This document shows, in pieces, positions 62,201 through 63,912 of a stretch of DNA of 64,000 bases. Source of the DNA: Cydia pomonella (taxonomy: Eukaryota > Arthropoda > Insecta > Lepidoptera > Tortricidae); NCBI RefSeq assembly GCF_033807575.1, contig NC_084727.1, positions 8,308,001 to 8,372,000 on the forward strand, in the 5' to 3' direction. Each line of letters starts with the position of its first letter. Position 1 is the stretch's first letter. The notes under the pieces were generated by a model. It was not told the DNA's origin, did not search any database, and worked only from the letters and a program-made list of their open reading frames with translations. Position numbers and translations under genes: made by a program.

Positions 62201-63402
62201 GTAGTAGAGAGTAACCGCTGCAGCACTGCTGCCCGCCGCGCAAGACCAAGAAGAGTGAGGTACGTGTGTTCTGTCATGCCAGAGTATTCTTTAATATTTG
62301 TTAGAAGAGATGGGTGAGTTTGTTTATTTTGGGAACAGACAAATATTCCGAAATATATTTTTTCCGACTTACATAACCTCGACTTTTATAAACCCAAATT
62401 TTTTTTAATGTCCAAAATATCGAAATTACGATTTTGAAAACCACGTTATAAGAGAATCACGACTGTGCTATCTCCGTATACTTAAAATCCGATTGTCATT
62501 TGAACGAAAACTTAGTTTCGATTAAAAAAAAACGAAAATTATTTTTCCGAATTTGTTTCTCCGAAAAATCATTTATAACCGATCGATCGACAGAAATTCG
62601 ATCTATGTAAACTTGGAATAATGAAATTCGTGATTATCAAAATAAGACTTACCGAACCCACTTAGACTTAAAAGTCTAAGTGGGTCCGGTACTAACCAAA
62701 ATCCGAATCGGAGCACCCCACCTTTCCACGTGGTCTTGTCTGTCCTACCCCTAGAGTGTATGTAAAAAGCCGGTGCACGGAGTGGAAGCAGCCCTCGCCA
62801 GCCGTACAATAAAGCTCATTTGTGCCTGCGCTTTGACTCGCAAGGGCGAAGGGGCTGCTTTGCCCGTAGCGCCGGAGCAGAGGGCTTACCGCGAACCACG
62901 TTCGACGTGTTGCCTCCCTGTCACACTTACGTACGAATTTACAGGTGCGATAGAGAGGTAACACGGTAGGCCCTCAGATGCGGAGCACAACTCTTATGAC
63001 TGTACAGAATATACAACCTTTCTGACTTTCGCATTTTTGTTGATTAAATCGGAATTCAAAATTTCGAAATAATGGCAATTCGGAATTCGTGATTACAAAA
63101 ATCGTAAACGTTAAATTCGGTGTTTGTCACTATCATTTCTTCCTGAGTCATGGATGTTTTCTATGTATTTAAATATTTGTATATTATTTATATCGTTGTC
63201 TGAGTACCCACAACACAAGCCTTCTTGTGCGTACCGTGGGACTTAGTCAATTTGTGTAAAAATGTACCTATAATATTTATTTCATTTATTTCCACAGATT
63301 CGACTGGTATGCCCCGACGGTACACGCATGAGCAAGGACATCGAGATAGTGCGCAAATGCGCGTGTGGCAAAAAGTGCGCGAGAACCACCCCTTTCCACT
63401 AA
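32949..63402 (+). CDS. slit: slit, 33 visible coding exons, 5' end missing
   Basis: Slit is a large secreted extracellular-matrix glycoprotein. It binds Robo receptors through its second LRR domain and repels axons and migrating cells at the midline. The 33 exons listed separately join without a stop into about 1373 residues plus TAA. Approximate residues in this fragment: LRR domain 1 remainder 1-125, LRR domain 2 126-349, LRR domain 3 350-550, LRR domain 4 551-746, EGF1-6 750-1010, laminin-G 1010-1170, EGF7 1206-1245, linker, cystine knot 1290-1373. The order 4 LRR domains, 6 EGF, LamG, EGF, CTCK is diagnostic of Slit. Signal peptide, LRRNT1 and the first LRRs are absent. Drosophila Slit is about 1500 residues, so roughly 130 are missing. 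Many LRR exons are 72 or 144 nt with phase-2 borders, one or two 24-residue repeats each. Identification is certain; individual exon borders rest on splice consensus and phase, not transcripts. Confidence 0.96.
33128..33250 (+). pseudogene. Decayed tandem echo of slit exon 1
   Basis: Starts with aacgagctga as inside exon 1, continues through tcgtggcttatcgaccctga and the acacctggatgga core, and ends in ctcctgtaagttgct with the donor retained. Small deletions and a TAA break the LRR frame. It lies only about 35 bases after exon 1. Confidence 0.88.
33251..34665 (+). other. slit intron 1 (visible), no feature besides the exon 1 echo
   Basis: AT-rich intronic DNA. 33650-34050 has two diverged similar blocks (gccaaaaatactac, aaataagcattgactgtaat), an old local duplication. 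Confidence 0.6.
34666..34827 (+). CDS. slit: slit visible exon 2: last LRR of domain 1 and start of LRRCT1
   Basis: 162 nt, phase 2 to 2, acceptor ttccag, donor gtacgt. Starts TLNNNNLTYLSLE and runs into the C-cap with NPVVCDCRVARLASAV. The tryptophan usual after the CDC motif in LRRCT caps is absent here, although it is present in the three other C-caps of this protein. Two echoes follow. Confidence 0.93.
34848..34972 (+). pseudogene. Tandem echo of slit exon 2 (copy 2)
   Basis: Repeats the 3' two thirds of exon 2, including the CDCRVAQLASAVKSTGILGV coding stretch in an open frame, and keeps the GT donor at 34967. The 5' end lacks a convincing acceptor. A cassette from the nearest AG would be 112 or 115 nt, which would break the slit frame, so it is probably not an exon. 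Confidence 0.88.
35091..35139 (+). pseudogene. Short relic of slit exon 2 (copy 3)
   Basis: About 49 bp resembling the middle of exon 2 (gcgaaattacacagactgcg ... gtcgtgtacgat ... gcgtcgcgac). More diverged than copy 2. Confidence 0.6.
35152..35418 (+). repeat. Interspersed repeat, copy 2 of 28124-28376
   Basis: gtagggggcgccactaccac through aggcacagtatatataagtt, inside the slit intron after exon 2. Confidence 0.82.
35471..35717. mobile_element. Foldback MITE with long arms
   Basis: Ends aatggggttggc / gccaaccccatt; inner arms include a near-perfect pair attcttgtttttttttggaa / ttccaaaaaaaaaacaagaa around a short loop. Confidence 0.9.
35883..36110 (-). mobile_element. LINE 3' UTR fragment
   Basis: tttattcagcaaataggcca, then gagatgtatacagtctc blocks, as at 15930-16440 and 55584-55690. 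Confidence 0.65.
36193..36263 (+). CDS. slit: slit visible exon 3: end of LRRCT1
   Basis: 71 nt, phase 2 to 1, acceptor tttgcag, donor gtaagc. Encodes RCQAPATLRG...HELICSG, with the last two cysteines of the first C-cap. Confidence 0.92.
36799..36943 (+). CDS. slit: slit visible exon 4: LRRNT of domain 2
   Basis: 145 nt, phase 1 to 2, acceptor aaacag, donor gtgagt. Encodes the N-cap of the Robo-binding domain with cysteines in ECSAEPRCPPPCRC and VDC, ending LPSTIPHRATEI. It is the first unit of an eight-member tandem array; the other seven are listed as echoes. Confidence 0.94.
37051..37192 (+). pseudogene. Echo of slit exon 4, copy 2 (open cassette-like)
   Basis: Begins acaacagcgattgcagg where exon 4 has acaacagcaatccccgg and ends with gagctactgagat before GTAAAT. 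Using ttgcag as acceptor gives 37070-37192, 123 nt, phase 2 to 2, with an open frame PPHCRYTPEGTANCREKLL to LPSTIPHRATE. The upstream part is out of the exon 4 frame and two N-cap cysteines are lost. No pyrimidine tract precedes the candidate acceptor. Confidence 0.85.
37231..37372 (+). pseudogene. Echo of slit exon 4, copy 3 (open cassette-like)
   Basis: Same layout as copy 2, exactly 180 bp further on. Candidate exon 37250-37372 is 123 nt with ttgcag and GTAAGT borders and an open frame containing CRYTPKGTADCRGKLLSELP. The differences from copy 2 that I can read are mostly amino-acid replacements, which points to drift rather than purifying selection. Confidence 0.85.
37411..37552 (+). pseudogene. 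Echo of slit exon 4, copy 4 (open cassette-like)
   Basis: Again 180 bp after the previous copy. Candidate exon 37430-37552 is 123 nt with ttgcag and GTGAAT borders and an open frame; TGC has become TTC, so one more N-cap cysteine is lost (HCHYTPEGTANF). Confidence 0.83.
37611..37712 (+). pseudogene. Echo of slit exon 4, copy 5 (decayed)
   Basis: Starts aataacagctatcgcaggtg and ends ccacatagagatgtaagt, with internal deletions in the cysteine-rich part. Donor retained. Confidence 0.78.
37772..37903 (+). pseudogene. Echo of slit exon 4, copy 6 (decayed)
   Basis: Aligns from aagaacagcgatccaaggtg through acccgagggcacaatcgact to agatctacagagat. Frame broken; donor changed to atgata. Confidence 0.75.
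37958..38084 (+). pseudogene. Echo of slit exon 4, copy 7 (decayed)
   Basis: Aligns from aacagtgatcgcaggtgaat through cccgagggcaggttcgactg to gggctactgagat. Donor region is atgagt rather than a usable GT site. Confidence 0.75.
38141..38190 (+). pseudogene. Echo of slit exon 4, copy 8 (5' stub)
   Basis: Only the start remains: taacaacattgatcacaggt gaatgattttcc, preceded by the same gaccgcctttgaaggcctgc spacer found between the earlier copies. Confidence 0.65.
38784..38927 (+). CDS. slit: slit visible exon 5: domain 2 LRR1-2
   Basis: 144 nt, phase 2 to 2, acceptor tttccag, donor gtaagt. Starts RLEQNEITEVGAGAF and contains IDLSNNKITKLAADAF, a close match to the Slit2 domain 2 consensus. It completes the ATT codon opened by exon 4. 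Confidence 0.95.
39624..39695 (+). CDS. slit: slit visible exon 6: domain 2 LRR3
   Basis: 72 nt, phase 2 to 2, acceptor tttcag after a T-rich tract, donor gtaagt. Encodes one LRR, VLYGNKIKELPTGVF. Confidence 0.94.
39814..40142 (+). mobile_element. MITE, agggttgtttcca ends, copy 3 (internally deleted)
   Basis: 329 bp, lacking part of the interior found in the 457- and 477-bp copies. Flanked by CAAT / ATTG; the duplicate segment has uninterrupted CAATTG at 40698-40703. Confidence 0.92.
40268..40345 (+). repeat. tRNA-like module in the duplication, copy 1
   Basis: ggtgctcagttggcagagcg resembles an A box and gagttcaagtctc a B box. No folding acceptor stem, so a SINE-type remnant, not a tRNA gene. 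Confidence 0.6.
40390..40658 (+). mobile_element. tRNA-headed SINE, full length
   Basis: gacgaccggtttggcctagt to (TTTA)n tail, lying exactly between the two copies of the segmental duplication. Confidence 0.9.
40659..40965 (+). repeat. Segmental duplication upstream of exon 7, copy 2
   Basis: Second copy of 39773-40389 without the MITE, with a second tRNA-like module at 40843-40920; it ends at the exon 7 acceptor. Confidence 0.88.
40966..41037 (+). CDS. slit: slit visible exon 7: domain 2 LRR4
   Basis: 72 nt, phase 2 to 2, acceptor cttacag, donor gtaagt. Encodes LLNSNEITCVRKDTFRDL. The intron just upstream is a tandem segmental duplication with a SINE between the copies; the second copy runs to within a few bases of this acceptor. 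Confidence 0.94.
41060..41170 (-). repeat. Short LINE-tail-like repeat
   Basis: aaaatgatttatttcataaa and gcaataaagatttgactttg, of a type often found at lepidopteran LINE ends. Confidence 0.4.
41523..41594 (+). CDS. slit: slit visible exon 8: domain 2 LRR5
   Basis: 72 nt, phase 2 to 2, acceptor ttttcag, donor gtaagt. Encodes SLYDNNIRSLPNGTFAAL. Confidence 0.94.
41610..41960. repeat. Local duplications with gcggggtgcg motifs
   Basis: atttccaaaacgcatgccat occurs twice, atgagtttcactagtcgtt twice and ggggagtc twice. Mixed direct and inverted repeats. Confidence 0.7.
42240..42345 (+). mobile_element. LINE 3' tail
   Basis: tggtagagaatgccttaagg, gtgcaataaagataaaataa; reverse of 57785-57900. Confidence 0.7.
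42460..42626 (+). CDS. slit: slit visible exon 9: LRRCT2
   Basis: 167 nt, phase 2 to 1, acceptor tccacag, donor gtgagt. C-cap of domain 2: HLGRNPFACDCSLRWLAAYL through SGAKCDSPKRM to FKCK. All four cap cysteines and the tryptophan are present. Confidence 0.95.
42680..42777 (+). pseudogene. Decayed tandem echo of slit exon 9
   Basis: Copies the 3' 60 percent of exon 9, from tagccttaagcgttc through ttcgaaaaggagggct to cttcaaatgcaaac, and keeps the GT donor. Frame broken. A 513-bp foldback element starts about 30 bases later. Confidence 0.87.
42809..43321. mobile_element. 513-bp MITE, acccctagtgtaaattt ends
   Basis: Inverted ends acccctagtgtaaatttatt / ataaatttacactaggggt plus gcgtgacgtgac / gtcacgtttcac. 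Confidence 0.88.
43435..43760 (+). mobile_element. Interspersed repeat, copy of 7655-8400
   Basis: agaatagctttgcgatccta through ggaaaatatttagaagtgga; 90 bases before exon 10. Confidence 0.75.
43850..44000 (+). CDS. slit: slit visible exon 10: LRRNT of domain 3
   Basis: 151 nt, phase 1 to 2, acceptor tttcag, donor gtaagt. Encodes the N-cap with ACPAPCSCEYAARAVSVACA and GLAEVPRDLP. Strongly GC-rich compared with the AT-rich introns. An echo follows at 44086. Confidence 0.94.
44086..44175 (+). pseudogene. Tandem echo of slit exon 10
   Basis: From gagtacaccgcgcgcgccgt to aatactgatgctct it repeats the 3' 90 bp of exon 10 almost exactly, followed by gtaagtatcc and about 60 bp of matching intron. 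No acceptor. A minus-strand SINE sits just after. Confidence 0.9.
44243..44527 (-). mobile_element. tRNA-headed SINE, full length, reverse
   Basis: Begins with (AAAT)n and ends taggccaaactggtcgtc; intact body and B box. Confidence 0.9.
44743..45067 (+). mobile_element. LINE 3' end with poly-A
   Basis: tgggcattgtgaatttcatc through gtttgccaccgacgtagtat and A-run. Confidence 0.85.
45068..45095 (+). pseudogene. Fragment matching slit exon 10
   Basis: The 21-bp tgcgagtacgccgcgcgcgc-c core of exon 10 recurs here between the poly-A of one LINE tail and another repeat. Probably a relic of a further echo cut by insertions, though the GC-rich core is low in complexity. Confidence 0.5.
45096..45235 (+). 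mobile_element. LINE 3' UTR fragment
   Basis: ggcaccctaggttaggtttt, then ataatgtgtttatattttac; related in reverse to 21550-21830. Confidence 0.55.
45362..45453 (+). CDS. slit: slit visible exon 11: domain 3 LRR1
   Basis: 92 nt, phase 2 to 1, acceptor ttcag, donor gtaact. Encodes [20 protein letters not shown] and KLDFRNN, matching the Slit domain 3 pattern [20 protein letters not shown]. Confidence 0.94.
45715..45960 (-). mobile_element. tRNA-derived SINE, third type
   Basis: Reverse strand: gtggccgggtagtctagtgg, gacgcaggttcgattcccgc. A and B boxes present; the stem does not close as a tRNA. Confidence 0.7.
46489..46615 (+). CDS. slit: slit visible exon 12: domain 3 LRR2-3
   Basis: 127 nt, phase 1 to 2, acceptor tgtacag, donor gtgagt. 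Encodes GITVIEDNAFDGAANIQELL and KMFFGLHSLGTL. Confidence 0.94.
46802..47031 (+). mobile_element. MITE-like repeat, copy of 907-1088 family
   Basis: gtgttggagggtctgccatc through ggcacgctccctatag, ending 57 bases before exon 13. Confidence 0.78.
47089..47160 (+). CDS. slit: slit visible exon 13: domain 3 LRR4
   Basis: 72 nt, phase 2 to 2, acceptor ttcacag, donor gtaagt. Encodes SLTDNKIRCITPAAFDHL. A MITE ends about 57 bases upstream. Confidence 0.93.
47341..47501 (+). CDS. slit: slit visible exon 14: LRRCT3
   Basis: 161 nt, phase 2 to 1, acceptor atcacag, donor gtaagt. C-cap NLESNPLECNCHTAWLAGWL through ATCASPSQL to FKCE. Strongly GC-rich. Confidence 0.94.
47749..47878 (+). CDS. slit: slit visible exon 15: LRRNT of domain 4
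   Basis: 130 nt, phase 1 to 2, acceptor attcag, donor gtgagt. Encodes GCLAADYCPAQCSCTGTVVR and LTALPNNIP, the N-cap of the domain that mediates dimerisation in the family. Confidence 0.94.
48233..48680 (+). mobile_element. Interspersed repeat with TA-microsatellite tail
   Basis: gcgaccgagctttgctcggt at the start, aaatcgttaaagccgtttcc and (TA)n caagaattgctcgt at the end; a tRNA-like remnant (cgggcgagattcgaatccgt, reverse) at 48395-48465. Confidence 0.7.
48681..48927 (+). other. Intron end before exon 16, LINE-tail-like
   Basis: ttctgaaaaatttaaac-type text, acaataaagagtttactact and a CTA run lead directly to the exon 16 acceptor; resembles a LINE 3' UTR. Confidence 0.4.
48928..49105 (+). CDS. 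slit: slit visible exon 16: domain 4 LRR1-2 and part of LRR3
   Basis: 178 nt, phase 2 to 0, acceptor attgcag, donor gtaagc. Encodes YLESNDITSISAEQIQHL, RLDLSNNKIGVLANNTFQAL and STLIVSYNKLRCVQ. A near-intact echo follows at 49141. Confidence 0.95.
49141..49280 (+). pseudogene. Tandem echo of slit exon 16, frame still open
   Basis: 140 bp nearly identical to exon 16, reading DVTSISSEEIQHLTQLTRL and DVLANNTFQALTKLSTLIVS without a shift, then TAA. The last codons and the donor are deleted (gtcag joined to the intron-like ctaagtgtatctac). No acceptor is evident. Confidence 0.9.
49306..50361 (+). other. Introns around exon 17
   Basis: 49826-49868 is a reverse LINE tail scrap (taccacgtcggtggcttaca). 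49450-49490 contains the inverted pair aagagccacagaaaacatgt / ggctctttggg. Nothing else recognised. Confidence 0.5.
49677..49786 (+). CDS. slit: slit visible exon 17: rest of domain 4 LRRs
   Basis: 110 nt, phase 0 to 2, acceptor tttcag, donor gtaaga. Encodes RDALKGLTQLRVLSLHGNN and MLADGVFRDLESISH, closely matching Drosophila Slit. Confidence 0.94.
50362..50531 (+). CDS. slit: slit visible exon 18: LRRCT4
   Basis: 170 nt, phase 2 to 1, acceptor cttctag, donor gtacgt. Encodes ALGSNPLYCDCSTRWLSEWA, YVEPGIARCADPPAMRDKL and FVCK, among the best conserved segments of the gene. Confidence 0.95.
50882..51095 (+). CDS. slit: slit visible exon 19: EGF1 and most of EGF2
   Basis: 214 nt, phase 1 to 2, acceptor ttttag, donor gtgagt. 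EGF1 contains CYNNPCRNGGAC, CSCARGFHGMTCD; EGF2 starts DACYGEPCANGVCQLLEEGR. Two echoes follow at 51206 and 51437. Confidence 0.95.
51206..51336 (+). pseudogene. Tandem echo of slit exon 19 (copy 2)
   Basis: Repeats EGF1 end and EGF2 start (IDACYGEPCANGVCQLLEEG) with the gtaagt donor. EGF cysteines are changed to Trp and Tyr and two codons are inserted. Cassettes from the nearest AGs would be 130 or 127 nt and break the frame. Confidence 0.88.
51437..51553 (+). pseudogene. Tandem echo of slit exon 19 (copy 3)
   Basis: From gaccgcgtccggtggcttta through acggcgtgacttgcgatgca to ctattcca and gtaagt. A deletion after gatgcatgc creates TGA. Confidence 0.86.
51791..51930 (+). CDS. slit: slit visible exon 20: end of EGF2 and EGF3
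   Basis: 140 nt, phase 2 to 1, acceptor tttcag, donor gtaagg. Encodes CSCQPGYTGVRCE, then calcium-binding type EGF3 NIDDCAAHRCQNNATC...CQCAPGYMG. Confidence 0.95.
52225..52394 (+). CDS. slit: slit visible exon 21: EGF4 and start of EGF5
   Basis: 170 nt, phase 1 to 0, acceptor tttcag, donor gtaaat. Encodes DFCEKKIPFCTTEFNPCANG, CTCPRGYSGQNCT and DDCVNHMCQ. Confidence 0.95.
52478..52651 (+). CDS. slit: slit visible exon 22: EGF5 and start of EGF6
   Basis: 174 nt, phase 0 to 0, acceptor ttcacag, donor gtagtg (weaker than its neighbours). Encodes NGATCVDGLDEYKCVCSAGY, GRYCE, then SPCAHHDCVHGVCYLPTVAL. The intron before it is only 83 bp, the shortest here. The segment between EGF5 and EGF6 is where Slit proteins are cleaved into N and C fragments in other animals. 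The 3' border is the least certain of the exon set. Confidence 0.85.
52652..53707 (+). other. slit intron between the two EGF6 exons
   Basis: About 1.06 kb with no repeat I recognise except a 12-bp match to exon 22 near 53669. Relatively free of transposons for this locus. Confidence 0.5.
53708..53780 (+). CDS. slit: slit visible exon 23: middle of EGF6
   Basis: 73 nt, phase 0 to 1, acceptor tctacag, donor gtacgt. Encodes DDIMMERMHNAPGDYLCKCA and GYSG. Together with exon 22 it makes an EGF6 loop about a dozen residues longer than in Drosophila. Confidence 0.88.
53925..53985 (+). repeat. Copy of 18640-18715 repeat
   Basis: gctataaaacaaacctaacc, taacctatctataggataac. Confidence 0.65.
54015..54238 (-). 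mobile_element. tRNA-headed SINE, diverged subfamily, reverse
   Basis: Ends actaggccagaccggtcgt; B box ccgggattcgaacccggg; body as at 4019-4240. Confidence 0.83.
54390..54490 (-). mobile_element. SINE 3' fragment, reverse
   Basis: (AAAT)n then tctggggacaatcttacaca; head missing. Confidence 0.75.
54521..55014 (+). mobile_element. 5'-truncated LINE with poly-A and target duplication
   Basis: Carries the last ~150 codons of a non-LTR ORF: KRKLVDMCILPILTYGAQSW, LKWGWAGHVCRMHPDRWA and GRGRPKKRWRDDLDAFCRDW, stop near 54984, then A24. Flanked by an 11-bp duplication caaagtttctg at 54510-54520 and 55015-55025. The open frame suggests a fairly recent insertion. Confidence 0.92.
55103..55204 (+). CDS. 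slit: slit visible exon 24: end of EGF6, start of laminin-G
   Basis: 102 nt, phase 1 to 1, acceptor gtcacag, donor gtaagt. Encodes RLCEYLTSLTFNHNDSLVEL and EPLRTSPQANVTL, conserved LamG entry. The preceding intron carries SINE pieces and a LINE insertion. Confidence 0.95.
55405..55537 (+). CDS. slit: slit visible exon 25: laminin-G
   Basis: 133 nt, phase 1 to 2, acceptor tttcag, donor gtattc. Encodes VFSTTQHHGVLMYFGDNEHL and AVELFNGRIRISYDVGNHP. Confidence 0.95.
55575..55730 (-). mobile_element. LINE 3' UTR fragment, reverse
   Basis: acatttattcagcaaatagg, ccacaaggacacttatacgt. Confidence 0.7.
55764..56089 (+). mobile_element. LINE ORF C-terminal fragment
   Basis: ASLCVFYRLYNGLCSEELFD, FKRNFLPRTLRLWNELPADV and FPRVYSMGFFKKGV are the standard C-terminus of CR1/Jockey-like reverse transcriptases. 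Lies in the intron before exon 26. Confidence 0.85.
56224..56333 (+). CDS. slit: slit visible exon 26: laminin-G
   Basis: 110 nt, phase 2 to 1, acceptor gtcag, donor gtaatg. Encodes SFEMVSDGAYHKAELVAVKK and NFTLRVDDGPARSIINEG. An echo follows at 56391. Confidence 0.95.
56391..56482 (+). pseudogene. Decayed tandem echo of slit exon 26
   Basis: Matches exon 26 from tacaaggcagaatta through cactttgcgggtcgacgacg to tcaatgaag, followed by gcaaagcctctctttcta, which matches the intron start with GT changed to GC. Frame broken by TAA and a small internal duplication. Confidence 0.85.
56912..57025 (+). CDS. slit: slit visible exon 27: laminin-G
   Basis: 114 nt, phase 1 to 1, acceptor tttcag, donor gttagt. 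Encodes YLRLERPMYIGGVPEDVARD and WHLRNITSFKG. Confidence 0.95.
57415..57550. mobile_element. 136-bp palindromic MITE before exon 28
   Basis: cccttattcataaacgtcta left; tggacgtttatgaataaggg right; acaagc and ataatcgtttgt pairs inside. Ends 20 bases before exon 28. Confidence 0.92.
57571..57716 (+). CDS. slit: slit visible exon 28: end of laminin-G and Pro/Ala linker
   Basis: 146 nt, phase 1 to 0, acceptor ttgcag, donor gtcagt. Encodes GCVKEAWINHKRVDFVNAAR, then a low-complexity GC-rich linker EDEPAPPAPPAVLQ. A MITE ends 20 bases before the exon. Confidence 0.93.
57785..58310 (-). mobile_element. LINE 3' fragment, reverse
   Basis: 3' UTR aaactttattgcacataaaa, accagtcaaccataaggca; reverse strand ORF end SSSFTVQAIRLWNSLPLAIR. 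Confidence 0.82.
58311..58929 (+). other. Intronic AT-rich DNA before exon 29
   Basis: A fragment of the 11554 MITE end near 58765-58792; otherwise nothing recognised. Confidence 0.5.
58930..59502. mobile_element. Foldback element before exon 29
   Basis: Inner ~100-bp palindrome (tttactgggaaaaaaaatc / gatttttttcccagtag) plus outer inverted pair gttaagaggctgtcaacacc (59031) / ggtattgacagcctcttaac (59455). Ends ~14 bases before exon 29. Confidence 0.8.
59517..59643 (+). CDS. slit: slit visible exon 29: EGF7
   Basis: 127 nt, phase 0 to 1, acceptor gtgcag, donor gtaact. Encodes DPCVPNPCARGGRCVREDGP and CRCRAGTAGAQCE, the EGF after LamG. A foldback repeat ends about 14 bases before the exon and a 168-bp tandem array begins at its end. 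Confidence 0.94.
59600..60285 (+). repeat. Tandem array grown from the end of slit exon 29
   Basis: Units contain exon-derived gtgtgcgtgagaac and ggcgcgcagtgcgaac, then tctatcg plus gtaact, then a shared intron block ending gtcgcacctcaacatgtgcg. The donor recurs at 59644, 59817, 59985 and 60153, giving periods of 173, 168 and 168 bp; a fourth unit is truncated near 60285. The exon-derived part of each copy is shortened internally (59774-59816, 59937-59984, 60102-60152). Confidence 0.9.
60375..60446 (+). CDS. slit: slit visible exon 30: linker before cystine knot
   Basis: 72 nt, phase 1 to 1, acceptor taacag, donor gtatga. Encodes GAPVISQKMPQRKMAINNVQ. No domain; phase and splice sites fit both neighbours. 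Less conserved in the family, so confidence is lower. Confidence 0.8.
60615..60740 (+). mobile_element. LINE 3' end
   Basis: ttaaaggccggcaacgcact, tgggcggcggtaatcgctta, tgctcgtttgcctcctgtat plus A-run; a very common lepidopteran LINE tail. Confidence 0.85.
60749..61050. mobile_element. 302-bp MITE, agtgccaattacatccaca ends
   Basis: Inverted ends gccaattacatccaca / tgtggatgtaattggc, with ttaacaatatttcaaatgta / acatttcaaatattgttaa inside. Confidence 0.9.
61080..61190 (+). mobile_element. SINE fragment with B box
   Basis: gttccgggttcaaacccc followed by tggttgccaagcggtcccca, the reverse of the 24470 and 27640 repeats. Confidence 0.7.
61250..61361 (-). mobile_element. MITE-like repeat, inverted fragment of 907 family
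   Basis: agtagggagcgtgcat, cacaagatggcagaccctcc; ends 20 bases before exon 31. Confidence 0.8.
61382..61449 (+). CDS. slit: slit visible exon 31: linker, first Cys of cystine knot
   Basis: 68 nt, phase 1 to 0, acceptor ttccag, donor gtattt. Encodes APSHKQQAEHAPAAAPNGAC, then RK. The final CRK matches the start of the Slit CTCK domain (TCRKEQVREYY in Drosophila). Confidence 0.88.
62009..62143 (+). CDS. slit: slit visible exon 32: C-terminal cystine knot
   Basis: 135 nt, phase 0 to 0, acceptor gtcag, donor gtatgt. Encodes EATREYIVEGSCRSRRAVRS, NGCGKQHCCAPRKTKKRK. Contains the GxC and CC pattern of the CTCK fold. An echo of its last 46 bp follows at 62214. Confidence 0.93.
62214..62259 (+). 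pseudogene. Tandem echo of the end of slit exon 32
   Basis: gcagcactgctgcccgccgc and the following aagaccaagaagag repeat the last 46 bp of exon 32; TGA replaces the final codons and a gtacgt donor is kept. Confidence 0.85.
62657..62686. repeat. Perfect 30-bp palindrome
   Basis: acccacttagactt on the left and aagtctaagtgggt on the right with only AA between. Confidence 0.9.
62885..62972 (-). mobile_element. Palindromic MITE, copy of 10551-10640
   Basis: ttaccgcgaaccacgttcga through acacggtaggcc, opposite orientation. Confidence 0.82.
63137..63290 (+). mobile_element. SINE 3' part abutting the last slit exon
   Basis: cttcctgagtcatggatgtt through gggacttagtcaatttgtgt to the tail aatatttatttcatttattt, which runs into the exon 33 acceptor. 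Confidence 0.88.
63298..63402 (+). CDS. slit: slit terminal coding exon 33: end of cystine knot
   Basis: 105 nt including TAA, phase 0, acceptor ttccacag. Encodes IRLVCPDGTRMSKDIEIVRK, CACGKKC and a short tail ARTTPFH. The acceptor sits directly at the end of a SINE 3' tail, whose TTTATTT tract serves as its pyrimidine stretch. Confidence 0.94.
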   Translation: MRLVCPDGTRMSKDIEIVRKCACGKKCARTTPFH

Positions 63403-63539
63403 AGACTGCGATTTAGGTCCAAAGCATTTCACCGACAATGGCATTTAATAGGCTAAAATCAGGCTAAGTTATCCTCACAAGGCCCAATGTCCTGTAAAAA
63501 CTAAATGTCCGGTCCTCGAAGATTATGGACGGTAGAGAA
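63403..63539 (+). other. Start of slit 3' UTR
   Basis: Directly after the stop codon. I see no AATAAA signal before the repeat that starts near 63540, so the polyadenylation site is either noncanonical or outside the window. Confidence 0.6.
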
Positions 63540-63912
63540 AGGACAACAATCTCTCTCTTCTCTTCGACAAGTTTTAATAATAGTTCCTAATCTCTCCGGT
63601 GGCGCTAGGTAGGCTCATGGATATTACATGAACCATAGATAATATAGAGATGAAATGGGTAGGGGCAACAAATAACCCGACCAAATTACGTAGGTTGTTT
63701 TTGGTATGTTGTCAGGAATTTTAAAACGTGTTTAATTTTGTCGCATTGCGTATGTTCTGTATCTCACGGGCGCACGCGTATAGCACATCTATTTAAAATG
63801 CTAGGTCTATGACATTTCATTTCGGTGTATTGTGGCGCCATCTATTTCATGTTTTTTGATGGACACTTTCCATACTTAGAGATTTTGCTCCTTTTTTGAC
63901 ACTCCATAAATC
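63540..63912 (+). repeat. Interspersed repeat, family also at 26036-26410
   Basis: Shares long stretches such as taatagttcctaatctctcc, ggtggcgctaggtaggc, caacaaataacccgaccaaa and tttttgatggacac with 26036-26410, and more distantly with 25717-26035 and with 10020-10320 in reverse. Confidence 0.8.
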
